Of a stretch of DNA of 64,000 nucleotides, positions 26,779 through 35,462 are shown one piece after another. A model generated the notes under the pieces. The model was not told the origin of the DNA. It made no database searches and saw nothing but the letters and a program-made list of their open reading frames with translations. The DNA is from Acidovorax sp. SUPP3334 (lineage in GTDB: Bacteria; Pseudomonadota; Gammaproteobacteria; Burkholderiales; Burkholderiaceae_C). Numbering within the stretch: position 1 is the first letter of the stretch; each line of letters starts with the position of its first letter. The position numbers and the translations under genes are program-made. The stretch lies in contig NZ_BQXQ01000022.1 in assembly GCF_030159055.1 (NCBI RefSeq), positions 1 to 64,000 on the forward strand. The letters run 5' to 3'.

Positions 26779-26803
26779 TTCGCATGGCCTCAGCGCTCAT
26801 CGG
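26779..26803 (+). promoter_or_regulatory. Imperfect PIP box upstream of a Ser-rich effector candidate
   Basis: TTCGC-N15-ATCGG. The second half has one mismatch from TTCGB. A CACACT (YANNNT) at 26831-26836 is 27 nt further on, slightly short of the usual 30-32. On its own this is weak; the character of the downstream gene makes it worth listing. Confidence 0.3.
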
Positions 26804-26852
26804 GCGCATGCATAAAGTGAAGGCATGTTCCACACTCCGCGCAAGGATTCCC

Positions 26853-27443
26853 ATGTTCAACGGCATCACCCATAAGTTAGGCATAGGCCGCAAGTCGAGC
26901 GACACGCAGGCCCATCCGAAAGAGGGGTCGGGCAAATCCTCCGGGAGTTCGTCGGGAAAGACATCGCGCCATTCGCATGCCGCTCCATCGGGAATGCCCT
27001 CTTCTCGTGCCCAATCGGGCGTCATCGCGTCGGAGCAGGGTGCTCGCCCCCGCACGCGGATCGATGGGGAGCCGTCTTCGGACCGCCCGCTCAGCGTCAA
27101 AGAGCAACGGCATCAGCAGTTGATGGCGCAGGCGGCCGCGATGGGGGGTGAATATGCGCCCAGCAGCTATACGCCCAAACCGAAAACGGAAAGGCCGACG
27201 GCCTCTGTGCCTTCTGCGCCGCCGAGGCTCGAGCGTCAGGATTCTTTCGACCCCAACCTGCAAACCATGATGTTCGACACGCCCGCTGCAAAGGAGTTTT
27301 ATCAACACATGGTGAACCCAGGCGCGAACGCCCAAGGCGGCGCTTCCGCCGAAGCCGCCACGCCAGCGAGCGGGCGTACCTTTGGACGCAGCGGGCCCAT
27401 CCAGGACCGCAATTACGACGCGGGGCCTGCGCCTCGGCGTTAG
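26853..27443 (+). CDS. Small Ser-rich protein, candidate type III effector
   Basis: 196 aa from ATG 26853 with AAGGA 7 nt upstream. No known domain. The first 60 residues are rich in Ser, Gly, His and Lys (GSGKSSGSSSGKTSRHSH), amphipathic only at the very start (MFNGITHKLGIGRKS), a composition typical of type III secretion signals. The remainder is Pro/Ala/Ser-rich and probably disordered, with a short C-terminal segment GRTFGRSGPIQDRNYDAG. An imperfect PIP box precedes it. GC content and codon choice are lower in G/C third positions than its neighbours, hinting at acquisition. It could also be a non-secreted disordered protein. Confidence 0.5.
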   Translation: MFNGITHKLGIGRKSSDTQAHPKEGSGKSSGSSSGKTSRHSHAAPSGMPSSRAQSGVIASEQGARPRTRIDGEPSSDRPLSVKEQRHQQLMAQAAAMGGEYAPSSYTPKPKTERPTASVPSAPPRLERQDSFDPNLQTMMFDTPAAKEFYQHMVNPGANAQGGASAEAATPASGRTFGRSGPIQDRNYDAGPAPRR

Positions 27444-27496
27444 GGGGCCGACGCAAACGGTCGAGAGCGGGTTTCGAAGGCCTGGCGCTGCAGGTT

Positions 27497-28441
27497 TTAC
27501 GGCGTCGCGCGGGTCGAATGCCTCGGCTCTGCCCGGGACGGATTTTTTGCCTGCCGCTCCTGAGCCACCGTTCGCACCAAGTCCCACGCGGCCTTCGCCA
27601 CCGGCGCCAGTGCCCGGTTGCGGCGGTGGATGAGCACGATTTCCCGGTCCACGCGCGGGCGCAGCGGGCGCACGGCCACGCCGGGCAGGCCCTCGGGCGG
27701 CAGGGCGAGCGTGGGAACCACCGAAATGCCCAGGCCCGCACCCAGCATGCGAAAGATCGTGGTCGGGTGGCCGACTTCCTGCGCCACGGTGGCCGTCACG
27801 CCATGCGCGGCCAGCGCCTGGTCGATGAGGCGGCGGCTGCCGGAGGCGTGATCGAGCAGCACCAGCGGCTGGCCTTCCAGGTCGGTCCAGCGCACGCTGC
27901 GCCTGCGTGCCAGGGCGTGCCCGGGCGGGCAGGCCACGCAAAAAGGCTCGGTCAGAATCGCCTCGCAGGTGAGCGCCTCGCGGTCGCCGGGATCGACCAC
28001 CACGCCGAAATCCACCTCGCCCGACAGCACGCTGGCCAGCACGTCGTTCTGGATGCGGTCCAGCAGCACGATCTGCAGGCCCGCAATCTCGCGCTGGCAG
28101 CGGGCGATGCAATCGGGCATCAGGTGCGCCGAGAGCGTGGGGCTGCTGGCCACGCGCACCCGGCCCCGCCGTTCGGACGCCATCCCGCGAACGTCCAGCA
28201 GCACGGTGTCCAGGTCTTCCAGCACGCGCTCCAGGCGGGCCGCCAGGCTGCGGCCCGCTTCGGTCAGTTCGACCTCGCGCGTGGTTCGGTTGAGCAGTTG
28301 CAGGCCCAGTTGCGCTTCCAGCTCGGTGATGCAGCGGCTCACGGCGGGTTGCGTGAGGCCGATCTGCTCGCCCGCACGGCTGAAGTGGCGCGTGGCGGCG
28401 ACCGCGCGAAAGACATGGAGTTGGCGCAGCGTGATATTCAT
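27497..28441 (-). CDS. LysR-type transcriptional regulator
   Basis: 314 aa. The N-terminal winged HTH (MNITLRQLHVFRAVAATRHF, then AGEQIGLTQPAVSRCITELE) and the LysR effector domain (GRVRVASSPTLSAHLMPDCI) are complete. The C-terminal 20 residues are a non-conserved tail. It is divergent from the BASS-type transporter gene, which it probably controls. A perfect 15-bp palindrome overlaps its own start codon, which suggests autoregulation. Confidence 0.9.
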   Translation of the reverse strand: MNITLRQLHVFRAVAATRHFSRAGEQIGLTQPAVSRCITELEAQLGLQLLNRTTREVELTEAGRSLAARLERVLEDLDTVLLDVRGMASERRGRVRVASSPTLSAHLMPDCIARCQREIAGLQIVLLDRIQNDVLASVLSGEVDFGVVVDPGDREALTCEAILTEPFCVACPPGHALARRRSVRWTDLEGQPLVLLDHASGSRRLIDQALAAHGVTATVAQEVGHPTTIFRMLGAGLGISVVPTLALPPEGLPGVAVRPLRPRVDREIVLIHRRNRALAPVAKAAWDLVRTVAQERQAKNPSRAEPRHSTRATP

Positions 28442-28454
28442 GATTCGGAATCAT
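28440..28454. promoter_or_regulatory. Palindromic operator candidate ATGATTC-G-GAATCAT
   Basis: A perfect 7+1+7 inverted repeat that overlaps the LysR gene start codon and lies 85 bp before the BASS gene. It contains a T-N11-A core, the pattern of LysR boxes. Binding by the adjacent LysR protein is inferred from position. Confidence 0.55.
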
Positions 28455-28538
28455 AAAACCATCAGATAAATCCATTTCTCTTTGGATGGTTGCGCTGGCC
28501 TAATGGCGGCCAATTCGATTGCAAAGGCTCCGCTCTCC

Positions 28539-29606
28539 ATGGCCCGCTCCCGCTTCCTTCCCGACAATTTCACCCTCGCGCTGCTCGGCACGGTGGCCCT
28601 GGCGAGTCTGCTGCCCGCCTCAGGGGGCGTGGCCCACGGCTTCGAACAGGCCACGGTGGCTGCCGTGGCGCTGCTGTTTTTCCTGCACGGCGCCAAGCTG
28701 TCTCGCGAGGCCATCGTGGCCGGGTTGTCGCACTGGCGCCTGCACCTCGTGGTGGTGGCCTCCACCTTCGTGCTGTTTCCGCTCATCGGTTGGGCGCTGC
28801 GCCCCGTGTTGCAGCCGCTGGTGACGCCGGAGCTCTATCTGGGTGTGCTCTTTCTTTGCGTGCTGCCCGCCACCGTGCAGTCCGCCATCGCCTTCACGGC
28901 CATGGCGCGGGGCAACATGCCGGCTGCCGTGTGCGCCGCGTCGGGCTCGACGCTGCTGGGCATCGTGATCACGCCGCTGCTGGTGGGCGTGCTGCTGCCC
29001 GGTGTTCCGGCGGCGCACGGCGCTGCGGGCGGCGCTGGCGGCTCGCATGACCTGCTGGCCAGCATCGGACGCATCACGCTGCAGTTGTTCATGCCGTTTC
29101 TGGCGGGCCATCTGATGCGCCCCTGGATCAGCGGCTTCATTCAGCGCCGGGCGGCCGTGCTGAAGTTCGTGGATCAGGGCTCGATCCTGCTGGTGGTCTA
29201 TACCGCCTTCAGTGCCGCCGTGATCGAGGGCCTGTGGCGGCAGATTCCGCTGCCGGCTCTGGCGGGCCTGCTTGCCGTGTGTGCGGTGGTTCTGGCGATT
29301 GCTCTGACGGCCACGACCTGGATCAGCCGGCGCCTCGGGTTTTCGAAGGAGGACGAAATCACCATCGTGTTCTGCGGCTCCAAGAAAAGCCTGGCGAGTG
29401 GCGTACCCATGGCCAAGGTGCTGTTCGCCTCGCATGCCGTCGGCGCCATCGTGCTCCCGCTGATGGTGTTCCACCAGATGCAGCTCATGGTGTGCGCGGT
29501 ACTGGCCCAGCGCTACGCCCGCCGGCCGGAAGGGATGGCCGCCGCGGACCGCATCGCCGCCAATGCGGCGACGGTCCGCGCGGCCGAAACCTCCAAGGCC
29601 CCGTAA
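28539..29606 (+). CDS. BASS-family (bile acid:Na+ symporter-like, YfeH type) transporter
   Basis: 355 aa from ATG 28539 (MARSRFLPDNFTLALLGTVA), with AAAGG 12 nt upstream; an in-frame ATG at 28503 is possible. About ten membrane segments. FLHGAKLSREAIVAGLSHWR and IVFCGSKKSLASGVPMAKVL are signatures of the SBF-like/YfeH branch. The substrate is unknown, probably an organic anion. It is divergent from the LysR regulator, a common arrangement for a ligand-induced transporter. Confidence 0.87.
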   Translation: MARSRFLPDNFTLALLGTVALASLLPASGGVAHGFEQATVAAVALLFFLHGAKLSREAIVAGLSHWRLHLVVVASTFVLFPLIGWALRPVLQPLVTPELYLGVLFLCVLPATVQSAIAFTAMARGNMPAAVCAASGSTLLGIVITPLLVGVLLPGVPAAHGAAGGAGGSHDLLASIGRITLQLFMPFLAGHLMRPWISGFIQRRAAVLKFVDQGSILLVVYTAFSAAVIEGLWRQIPLPALAGLLAVCAVVLAIALTATTWISRRLGFSKEDEITIVFCGSKKSLASGVPMAKVLFASHAVGAIVLPLMVFHQMQLMVCAVLAQRYARRPEGMAAADRIAANAATVRAAETSKAP

Positions 29607-29846
29607 CGGGATGAGTGGTGTGCCAGGGCCTGCACCGCTCAAACCCCGTCAGTCCTGTTCTTCGCCGGGCGGCACCTTCAGGCGGTCGTTGCGGACCTGT
29701 TATAGCGCAGTGCCACCACGGCGCTGAACCTCGCCGGCGGCATCGTCGCCAACGGTTCCGACGATGGCTTCACGGGGCCTGCCGCAGGCCGCTGCTGCTG
29801 CGGCGGCGGTGGCCATCGGAGGGGTGCTTGCCCTGGGGCGAACCCG

Positions 29847-31538
29847 TCATTTTCCGATCGCGGCATCCTGCGCCGCGCCAGTGGCCGTGCGCAGGCGGTT
29901 GGGCGCGAGGGCGCCGGCCGAGTCCAGGATGGGGTAGGCGATGGAGCAGATGTGCGAGTTGATGCGCTTGAGCTCGCTGATCAGGTCGATGTGCAGCGAA
30001 CTCGTCTCCATGCTTTGCAGCGTCTTGTCGGAGAGTCTGACCAGGTGGGTGGCCGCATACGCGCGCTCCAGGTCCCGAAAGCGGGCTTTTTCTTCCAGCA
30101 GCTTTTGCGCATCGCGCACGGTGCCGTTGAGGAACACGCTCATGCCCAGCCGCAGGTTGTTGATCAGACGCTCGTGCAGCTCGGTGATCTCGGCCATGCC
30201 GGCTTCGGAGAACTGGCGGCCCTTCTTGATCTTCTTGTCTTCGATGTCCAGCAGAACGCGTTCGATGATGTCGCCGATCTGCTCCATGTTGATGGTGAAG
30301 CTGATGATGTCGGTCCAGCGGCGGCTTTCTTCCTCGCCCAGGGCTTCGCGAGAGATCTTGGTCAGGTAGTACTTGATGGACGAGTAGAGCTCGTCCACCT
30401 CGTCGTCCATCTTGCGCAGCCGCTCGGCCAGCTGGACGTCGTTTTTCTTGATGACGTCGAGCACGCCCAGCAGCATGGTCTCGACCACGTCGGCCTGGTG
30501 CAGAGCCTCTCGGGCAGCGCAGGAAATGGCGAGCGAAGGCGTGGAAAGGGCGGACGGGTCCAGGTGATGCGGCCGCAGGCTCTGGGCGCCCGCCGGCTTG
30601 GGCAGCAGCCGTGTCACCCAGGTGGCCACCCACTGCGTGAACGCGATGAACCCCAGGCTGATGATCACGTTGAAGCCCAGGTGGAACAGCACCACACCCT
30701 GTGCCGTGCCCGGCATCTGGGGCTGTACGTAGCGCAGCCACAGCCCGACGAAAGGCGCCACCAGCACGACGCCCATCAGCTTGAACACGAGATTGCCCAC
30801 CGTGACCTGCCGCACTTCGACGGCCGACTTGGCGGTGGTGAGCACCGCCAGCAGGCCGCTGCCCAGGTTGGCTCCGAGCACCAGGCCCAGGGCCACGTCC
30901 AGCGGCACCACGTGCGAGGCCGCCATGGCCGAGATGAGCAGCACGATGGCCAGGCTGGAATAGGCGATCACCGCCAGCACCGCACCCATGACGATCTCCA
31001 TCACGATGTCGCTGTTGAGCGAGCCGAGCATGGCCTTGATGATGGGTGACGCGAGCATGGGGCCGCTGGCCTGCACGACCATTTCAAGCGCCAGCAGCAT
31101 CAGCCCCAGCCCGATGAGCACGCGCCCCACGCGCCCGGCCGAGCTGGACTGGCGGGTGATGAACAGCACCACCCCCACGAAGATGAACAGCGGCGACAGC
31201 CAGGAGAGATCGGTGGAGAACAGCACGGACATGAGCGCCGTGCCCACGTCGGCCCCGCGCATCACCGCCAGTGCGGCGGGCAAGGTGATGAGCCCCTGGC
31301 CCACGAACGACGAGGTCATGAGCGAGGTCGCCGTGCTCGACTGGACCAGGGCCGTCACGCCGATGCCCGAGAGCGCCGCCGTGAAGCGGTTGCCCATGCT
31401 GCGTGCCAGCATGGTGCGCAGGTTCGCGCCGAACACACGCAGCACGCCGGTGCGCACCAGGTGGGTGCCCCAGACCAGCAGTGCCACGGCGGCCAGCAGA
31501 TTCAACAGGTGCTTCATGAAATGGGTCGGATGCTTCAT
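29847..31538 (-). CDS. Na/Pi cotransporter family protein with PhoU-like C-terminus
   Basis: 563 aa from ATG 31538; MKHLLNLLAAVALLVWGTH at 31517 is an equally plausible start. Two Na/Pi-cotransporter repeats are visible, each with a QSS-type motif (GVTALVQSSTATSLMTSSFV and VLGANLGSGLLAVLTT). The C-terminal 210 residues form PhoU-like helices (LRKMDDEVDELYSSIKYYLT). It should take up phosphate with sodium in the inner membrane, the PhoU part giving regulation. It is monocistronic, and the gap to the BASS gene (29607-29846) shows no feature. Confidence 0.9.
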   Translation of the reverse strand: MKHPTHFMKHLLNLLAAVALLVWGTHLVRTGVLRVFGANLRTMLARSMGNRFTAALSGIGVTALVQSSTATSLMTSSFVGQGLITLPAALAVMRGADVGTALMSVLFSTDLSWLSPLFIFVGVVLFITRQSSSAGRVGRVLIGLGLMLLALEMVVQASGPMLASPIIKAMLGSLNSDIVMEIVMGAVLAVIAYSSLAIVLLISAMAASHVVPLDVALGLVLGANLGSGLLAVLTTAKSAVEVRQVTVGNLVFKLMGVVLVAPFVGLWLRYVQPQMPGTAQGVVLFHLGFNVIISLGFIAFTQWVATWVTRLLPKPAGAQSLRPHHLDPSALSTPSLAISCAAREALHQADVVETMLLGVLDVIKKNDVQLAERLRKMDDEVDELYSSIKYYLTKISREALGEEESRRWTDIISFTINMEQIGDIIERVLLDIEDKKIKKGRQFSEAGMAEITELHERLINNLRLGMSVFLNGTVRDAQKLLEEKARFRDLERAYAATHLVRLSDKTLQSMETSSLHIDLISELKRINSHICSIAYPILDSAGALAPNRLRTATGAAQDAAIGK

Positions 31539-31672
31539 CCGGGGGCGCTGCGCAGGGCTCCTCGCCCGGCTGCCTTCCCGAGAGTGACAGCATACTCCTG
31601 AATCCATAGCAATCGGCCAGCAACCGCAGGCTGCGCCGGGTCTGAGGCGCGGGCGCGCGGCGGTGAAGTGGA

Positions 31673-31697
31673 TTCGCCTTTCCGGCATCGGCTTCGG
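31673..31697 (+). promoter_or_regulatory. PIP box (HrpX-type) for the 435-aa effector candidate
   Basis: TTCGC-N15-TTCGG, followed after 30 nt by TACGCT (31728-31733), a YANNNT -10 element. This matches the functional layout reported for PIP-box promoters. The downstream ATG is 31775. Confidence 0.75.
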
Positions 31698-31774
31698 GGT
31701 TGGGGTGCGGTTGGGAATCCTTGTTCCTACGCTCGGCCTTCCAACTCAAACATTCAAAGGGAGAAGCACAAGCC

Positions 31775-33082
31775 ATGGTCCACATCGTCGATATCACACC
31801 GTCCAAGCCGGTGGTACGTTCCGACCCGGTGCGCGGCAAGGAAGCCGTTTCATCGCGCAAATCCAGTTCCATGCCAGGGGCGGGGCCCTTGAAGGGGCGG
31901 GTCGGTGCGCAGGGCACGCCAGCCAAGGACTCCGGGACGGCCACATTGCACTCGGCGCCCCATTCCCGCCCCCGGTCGAATACCGGGATCTGGATTCAGT
32001 CTCCGAAGTCGGGGGCCGAGCAGGCTTCGAAAACGCCTGCGGTCGGCGTAGCGAAGCCGTCGGCAAATGACATCCCCCGACTGGACCTGGCTGCAAAGGG
32101 GATTCTCAAGATATCGGGACAGCCGATGCGGTATGTCGATGACAAGGAGAAATCGGCTCAGGAAAACTTTGCGGCCTTGCGGGGCCATGTCGAGAATCTG
32201 CAAGGCATGCTGAAGCAAAGAGACGCAGCCTTCACGGCGCAGGCAAAGCTGCGCATGCAGCTGAATCACCTGGACGGCCACGCGGAACCTGAGCGATATG
32301 AAAGCTGGGCTCAGGCGGCGTCGGTCGAGCTGGAAGCGGCGTTCCAGGCGGCTGCGGCAGCCGTCAGCAGCATGCAGGTACGTCTTGATGCAGGTCCTGA
32401 CTCCGGCGGCGATGGGTCGGATACCGAGGACTATCTGGACGCTCAGGCGGACTGGAGTTCTGACGTGGACAGCGATACCGAAATCGCTACGCCAGCCAAA
32501 TCCGAAGTCAGCCCTCAGAAGAACGAGGATGCGCCAGTGAAGGCGGATGCCTTGGCAGCGCGTTTAGAGCCACAGACAAAGGCTGCCGATCTGGCTGCCG
32601 TTGAAACATCACTTCCCAAAGGGCCCGAGTCCACACCGATCGATAAAACGACAGCGGCTGAATCTCCCGCCGAGTTGGCCTTGGAGGAAGCCGACAGAAG
32701 CCGGCATGAAATGGCCACGGACCTGCTGGCGCTGAGCCGCTTGAACATGGGCCACCACACCAGTGGGGCGCTGGACCTCGTTGGAAACGTGCGTGCGATG
32801 CGCCGGAAAATCGATGCGCTGGAAAAGGTGCTCGCCACGAAAAGCCACGTACTGCAAGGCCATGCCGATCTGGTGGCGCAGTTGAACGGTGAAGCGCCGG
32901 CAGGCCGATTGGACTGGCCTCAGTTCAAAAAGTGGGAGGCCGCCGCCGCCGTCAGGCCCGATGAAAAGTTCGATGAACTGGCAAAGTCGGTCAGTGCGAT
33001 CAAAGCCCGGATGCGCAACGGTATGGAACATCTGACTAGGATCGAAGGCTACACCGAGGCTGAAATTTTTTCGAAACCATGA
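31775..33082 (+). CDS. Unknown protein with duplicated helical module, candidate type III effector
   Basis: 435 aa from ATG 31775, preceded by AAGGGAG. No family recognised. Residues 1-100 are Ser/Pro/Lys-rich and low in acidic residues (VSSRKSSSMPGAGPLKGRVG), as in type III secretion signals. Residues about 131-207 and 336-415 align with each other (LRGHVENLQGML...QLNHLDG...W...EAAF...VSSMQVRLDAG against MRRKIDALEKVL...QLNGEAP...W...EKF...VSAIKARMRNG), giving two similar helical bundles. An acidic Ser/Asp linker lies between them (DSGGDGSDTEDYLDA). No membrane segment and no catalytic motif. A PIP box with -10 element is upstream, so induction with the type III system is likely. Confidence 0.65.
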   Translation: MVHIVDITPSKPVVRSDPVRGKEAVSSRKSSSMPGAGPLKGRVGAQGTPAKDSGTATLHSAPHSRPRSNTGIWIQSPKSGAEQASKTPAVGVAKPSANDIPRLDLAAKGILKISGQPMRYVDDKEKSAQENFAALRGHVENLQGMLKQRDAAFTAQAKLRMQLNHLDGHAEPERYESWAQAASVELEAAFQAAAAAVSSMQVRLDAGPDSGGDGSDTEDYLDAQADWSSDVDSDTEIATPAKSEVSPQKNEDAPVKADALAARLEPQTKAADLAAVETSLPKGPESTPIDKTTAAESPAELALEEADRSRHEMATDLLALSRLNMGHHTSGALDLVGNVRAMRRKIDALEKVLATKSHVLQGHADLVAQLNGEAPAGRLDWPQFKKWEAAAAVRPDEKFDELAKSVSAIKARMRNGMEHLTRIEGYTEAEIFSKP

Positions 33083-33158
33083 TGAACGGCCGAGTTTTTT
33101 TGAAAGCCTCGTCCAGCCGCTGCGGCCTGGACGCCGAGGCGCTTCATCGACCAATCGA

Positions 33159-34077
33159 TCAATCGATCAACTGCCCCGCTTCGTGGAACGGGTAAGGCCC
33201 AGGGTAGGAACCGCTGGCCACGGTATGTCTCACCATGCGGCTGCCTCGGGGCAGGGCATGCAGCGCAAAGCCAGGTGGCTCCAGCGTCCAGGCCGATGCC
33301 GCATCCTCCGCCAGGTCCAGGCAGACCTGGTGCGCGGGCCAAGGCACGGTCGTTGCCAGGGTGCCCCGAACCTCACCTGGATGGCGCGGTGCAGGTGGCC
33401 GCAAACGACCCGTTCCACATTGGGGTGCCGTACCACGATGGCCTCCAGGGCCTGGGCGCCTTCGAGCAGGCCGATGGCGTCCATGTGGCCGATGAGCGTG
33501 CGAAAGGGCGGGTGTGCATTGCGATCACGACCGGCTGTCCGTGGTACGCCTCCAGCTGCTGCTCCAGCCAGGCGAGCCGTGCCTGGCAAAGGCCTCCTTC
33601 GCTGGCGCCCGGCACCACGGTGTCGAGCGCGATGAGCTGCAGTCCGCCCACAGGCACCCTGTATTGCACGAACCCTTCTTCGCCCAGGTACGCGTGCTCG
33701 GGAAAGCTCGCGCGCAGTTGGGTGCGGTCGTCATGGTTGCCGGGCAGCAGGTAGAGCGGCACGGCTCCGAGCGGTGCCAGCAGCTCGCGCAGGTGGGCAT
33801 ACTCCGCCGACCGCCCGAAGTCGGTGAGATCGCCGGTAATGACGATGGCGTCGGGCCGCTGCGGCAACCGCAGCACCGTTTCCACCGCCTGGTGCAGATA
33901 GGGCGCGGTATCCAGCCGCCCGTAGGCCAGCCGTTCGGCCACGCCGAACACCAGGTCGCGTGTGGCGGGGATGACCTTGTCCGGCAGGTTGAAGGCGCGG
34001 GATACGGTGGCGACCGAAACCCCTGCTTCGCGGGCGACGTCCTGAATGGTCAACGGGGAAGAGCGGGGTGAGGTCAT
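33159..34077 (-). pseudogene. Chimeric pseudogene: LacI-type HTH joined to a metallophosphoesterase, two frameshifts
   Basis: From ATG 34077 the first 55 residues are a LacI/PurR DNA-binding domain (LTIQDVAREAGVSVATVSRA). Without a break the frame enters the middle of a CpdA-type phosphodiesterase (DAIVITGDLTDFGRSAEYAH, LLPGNHDDRTQLR). At about 33513-33518 the frame shifts (AMHTRPF should read as a HHPPF motif), continuing as RTLIGHMDAIGLLEGAQALE and GHLHRAIQVRFG. A second shift near 33375 leads to VPWPAHQVCLDLAEDAAS and the stop at 33159. The regulator has lost its sugar-binding domain, and the enzyme its first metal motif. It lies between two PIP-box genes, marking a rearranged region. Confidence 0.8.
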
Positions 34078-34158
34078 GCCATGTAATCGATTTCATGGTG
34101 TTGGAGCTGGGCGGCGTGACGGCGCTATGACAGCGTGGGTGCAATCAAGCAATTTCAC

Positions 34159-34183
34159 TTCGCAAGGGAGTGGGCGCGTTCGC
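34159..34183 (+). promoter_or_regulatory. Perfect PIP box (HrpX-type) for the HopX-like effector gene
   Basis: TTCGC-N15-TTCGC with no mismatch, followed after 32 nt by CAAGCT (34216-34221), a YANNNT -10 element. The ATG of the effector gene is at 34258. Confidence 0.85.
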
Positions 34184-34257
34184 AGGATCGCTTTCGCGAA
34201 AGTCCCCATTGGGGCCAAGCTCATGCGGCACTGAGCTATTTACGAATCGGAGCAGCC

Positions 34258-35415
34258 ATGGTCACGCCTCTTTCGGCCCGCAACGCACAGCATGCACACC
34301 GTGCTGCAGCCCCTGCTGCCGATACGGCGCGAGCCCTCACTTCGGCCCCTGCCGCGCCTGCCGCCCCTGCCCGCGCTGCTTCTGCTGCAGCGCTGTCTGC
34401 GCGCGCGCCCTCGTCGGAAGGGCTTCCTCCGCGTCAAACCATTGCCCCGTCCCGCGAGCTGATGCCTCCGCGAAATGATGCCCGGCTGCGCGCCTACGTG
34501 ATGGCCCGCGCCATCGACGGCCGGGTGGTGGAAGGCCAGGATCTGGCACGGCTGCGGCTGGCCAATCGCACGGTCGATATGGTTCGCGGCATGCTGCCCT
34601 GGGGACGAGGCAACGTGGCCGCCGATGTCGAGCGCACATGGGGCGAGAGTTCACGCAGAAGTCTGGCGTGCCACTCCATGACCTATCACCTGACGCAGTT
34701 CGCCGGATGGCCGCCTGTTCAGGCACGGGCGACGGCTGCACTGTTTGCGCAGGCGGGCACATGTGACGATCAAGCTGCGCTGAGCGTGATGTTGCACGCA
34801 CCGCACCTGCAGCAAAATGAGGCGCTCTACCAGGTGATTTCTCTCCAGATCGGCCATGTCTGGGCGGAGTGGCGCGAAGAAACCCACCCCGGCAATGCGT
34901 TCGCGCTGGTCATGGACCCCTGGATGGACGGTCCAGCGGTGTTCGCGTCCGACGGCCAACTGTCGGACATTCCCCGAAGCACCCGGCCTCAATTCAACTT
35001 TTCTCAAGCCTCCGGACTGGCTGCCAAAGCCGAGACGGATTGGCTCATCGCGAATTCTGCCAATGGGTTGAGCGCGATGTTTTTGCAAGCCCGCACGACG
35101 ATTGCGCCCGATTACCGCTGTCCCCCCGAGCTCACCTATCGAGGCATGCCGGTCATCAGCCGGGCTTTCGAGTTGAGGGTTCAGACGAAGCTCGACCGAA
35201 CGGTCGACACCGCCAAGGCTGTGCGATTCGGAGTACCCAGCGATGCGCTGGCGGCATCTCCCAGCCTGCTGAGGGCTCGGCGCAGCCTGCTCAATGACAC
35301 GCTGGCCGTGGGTGTGGCCCGCGAGATGACGCCCGGCCTGAGCCTGCGGGCTGCGCAAGAGGAAGTGCCTGAGCTGCTGGACGGCGCAAGGCACCGGCTT
35401 CGCAAAACGCTGTGA
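34258..35415 (+). CDS. HopX/AvrPphE/XopE-like type III effector (transglutaminase-fold)
   Basis: 385 aa from ATG 34258 with GGAG 8 nt upstream. Residues 1-65 are Ala/Ser/Pro-rich with few acidic residues, a type III secretion signal composition. The core resembles HopX/AvrPphE: WGESSRRSLACHSMTYHL, then a candidate Cys-His-Asp triad at C169 (AQAGTCDDQAAL), H200 (IGHVWAEW) and D220 (ALVMDPWMDG). Family members are transglutaminase/protease-fold effectors acting in the plant cell. The length matches the family. It is under a perfect PIP box, and the gene is intact. Family assignment is from motif memory; a different Cys-protease effector family is possible. Confidence 0.72.
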   Translation: MVTPLSARNAQHAHRAAAPAADTARALTSAPAAPAAPARAASAAALSARAPSSEGLPPRQTIAPSRELMPPRNDARLRAYVMARAIDGRVVEGQDLARLRLANRTVDMVRGMLPWGRGNVAADVERTWGESSRRSLACHSMTYHLTQFAGWPPVQARATAALFAQAGTCDDQAALSVMLHAPHLQQNEALYQVISLQIGHVWAEWREETHPGNAFALVMDPWMDGPAVFASDGQLSDIPRSTRPQFNFSQASGLAAKAETDWLIANSANGLSAMFLQARTTIAPDYRCPPELTYRGMPVISRAFELRVQTKLDRTVDTAKAVRFGVPSDALAASPSLLRARRSLLNDTLAVGVAREMTPGLSLRAAQEEVPELLDGARHRLRKTL

Positions 35416-35462
35416 GCCCGCAAGGACAGGCGCCGCACTTGGGCGCCGACCCGGTCACGGCT

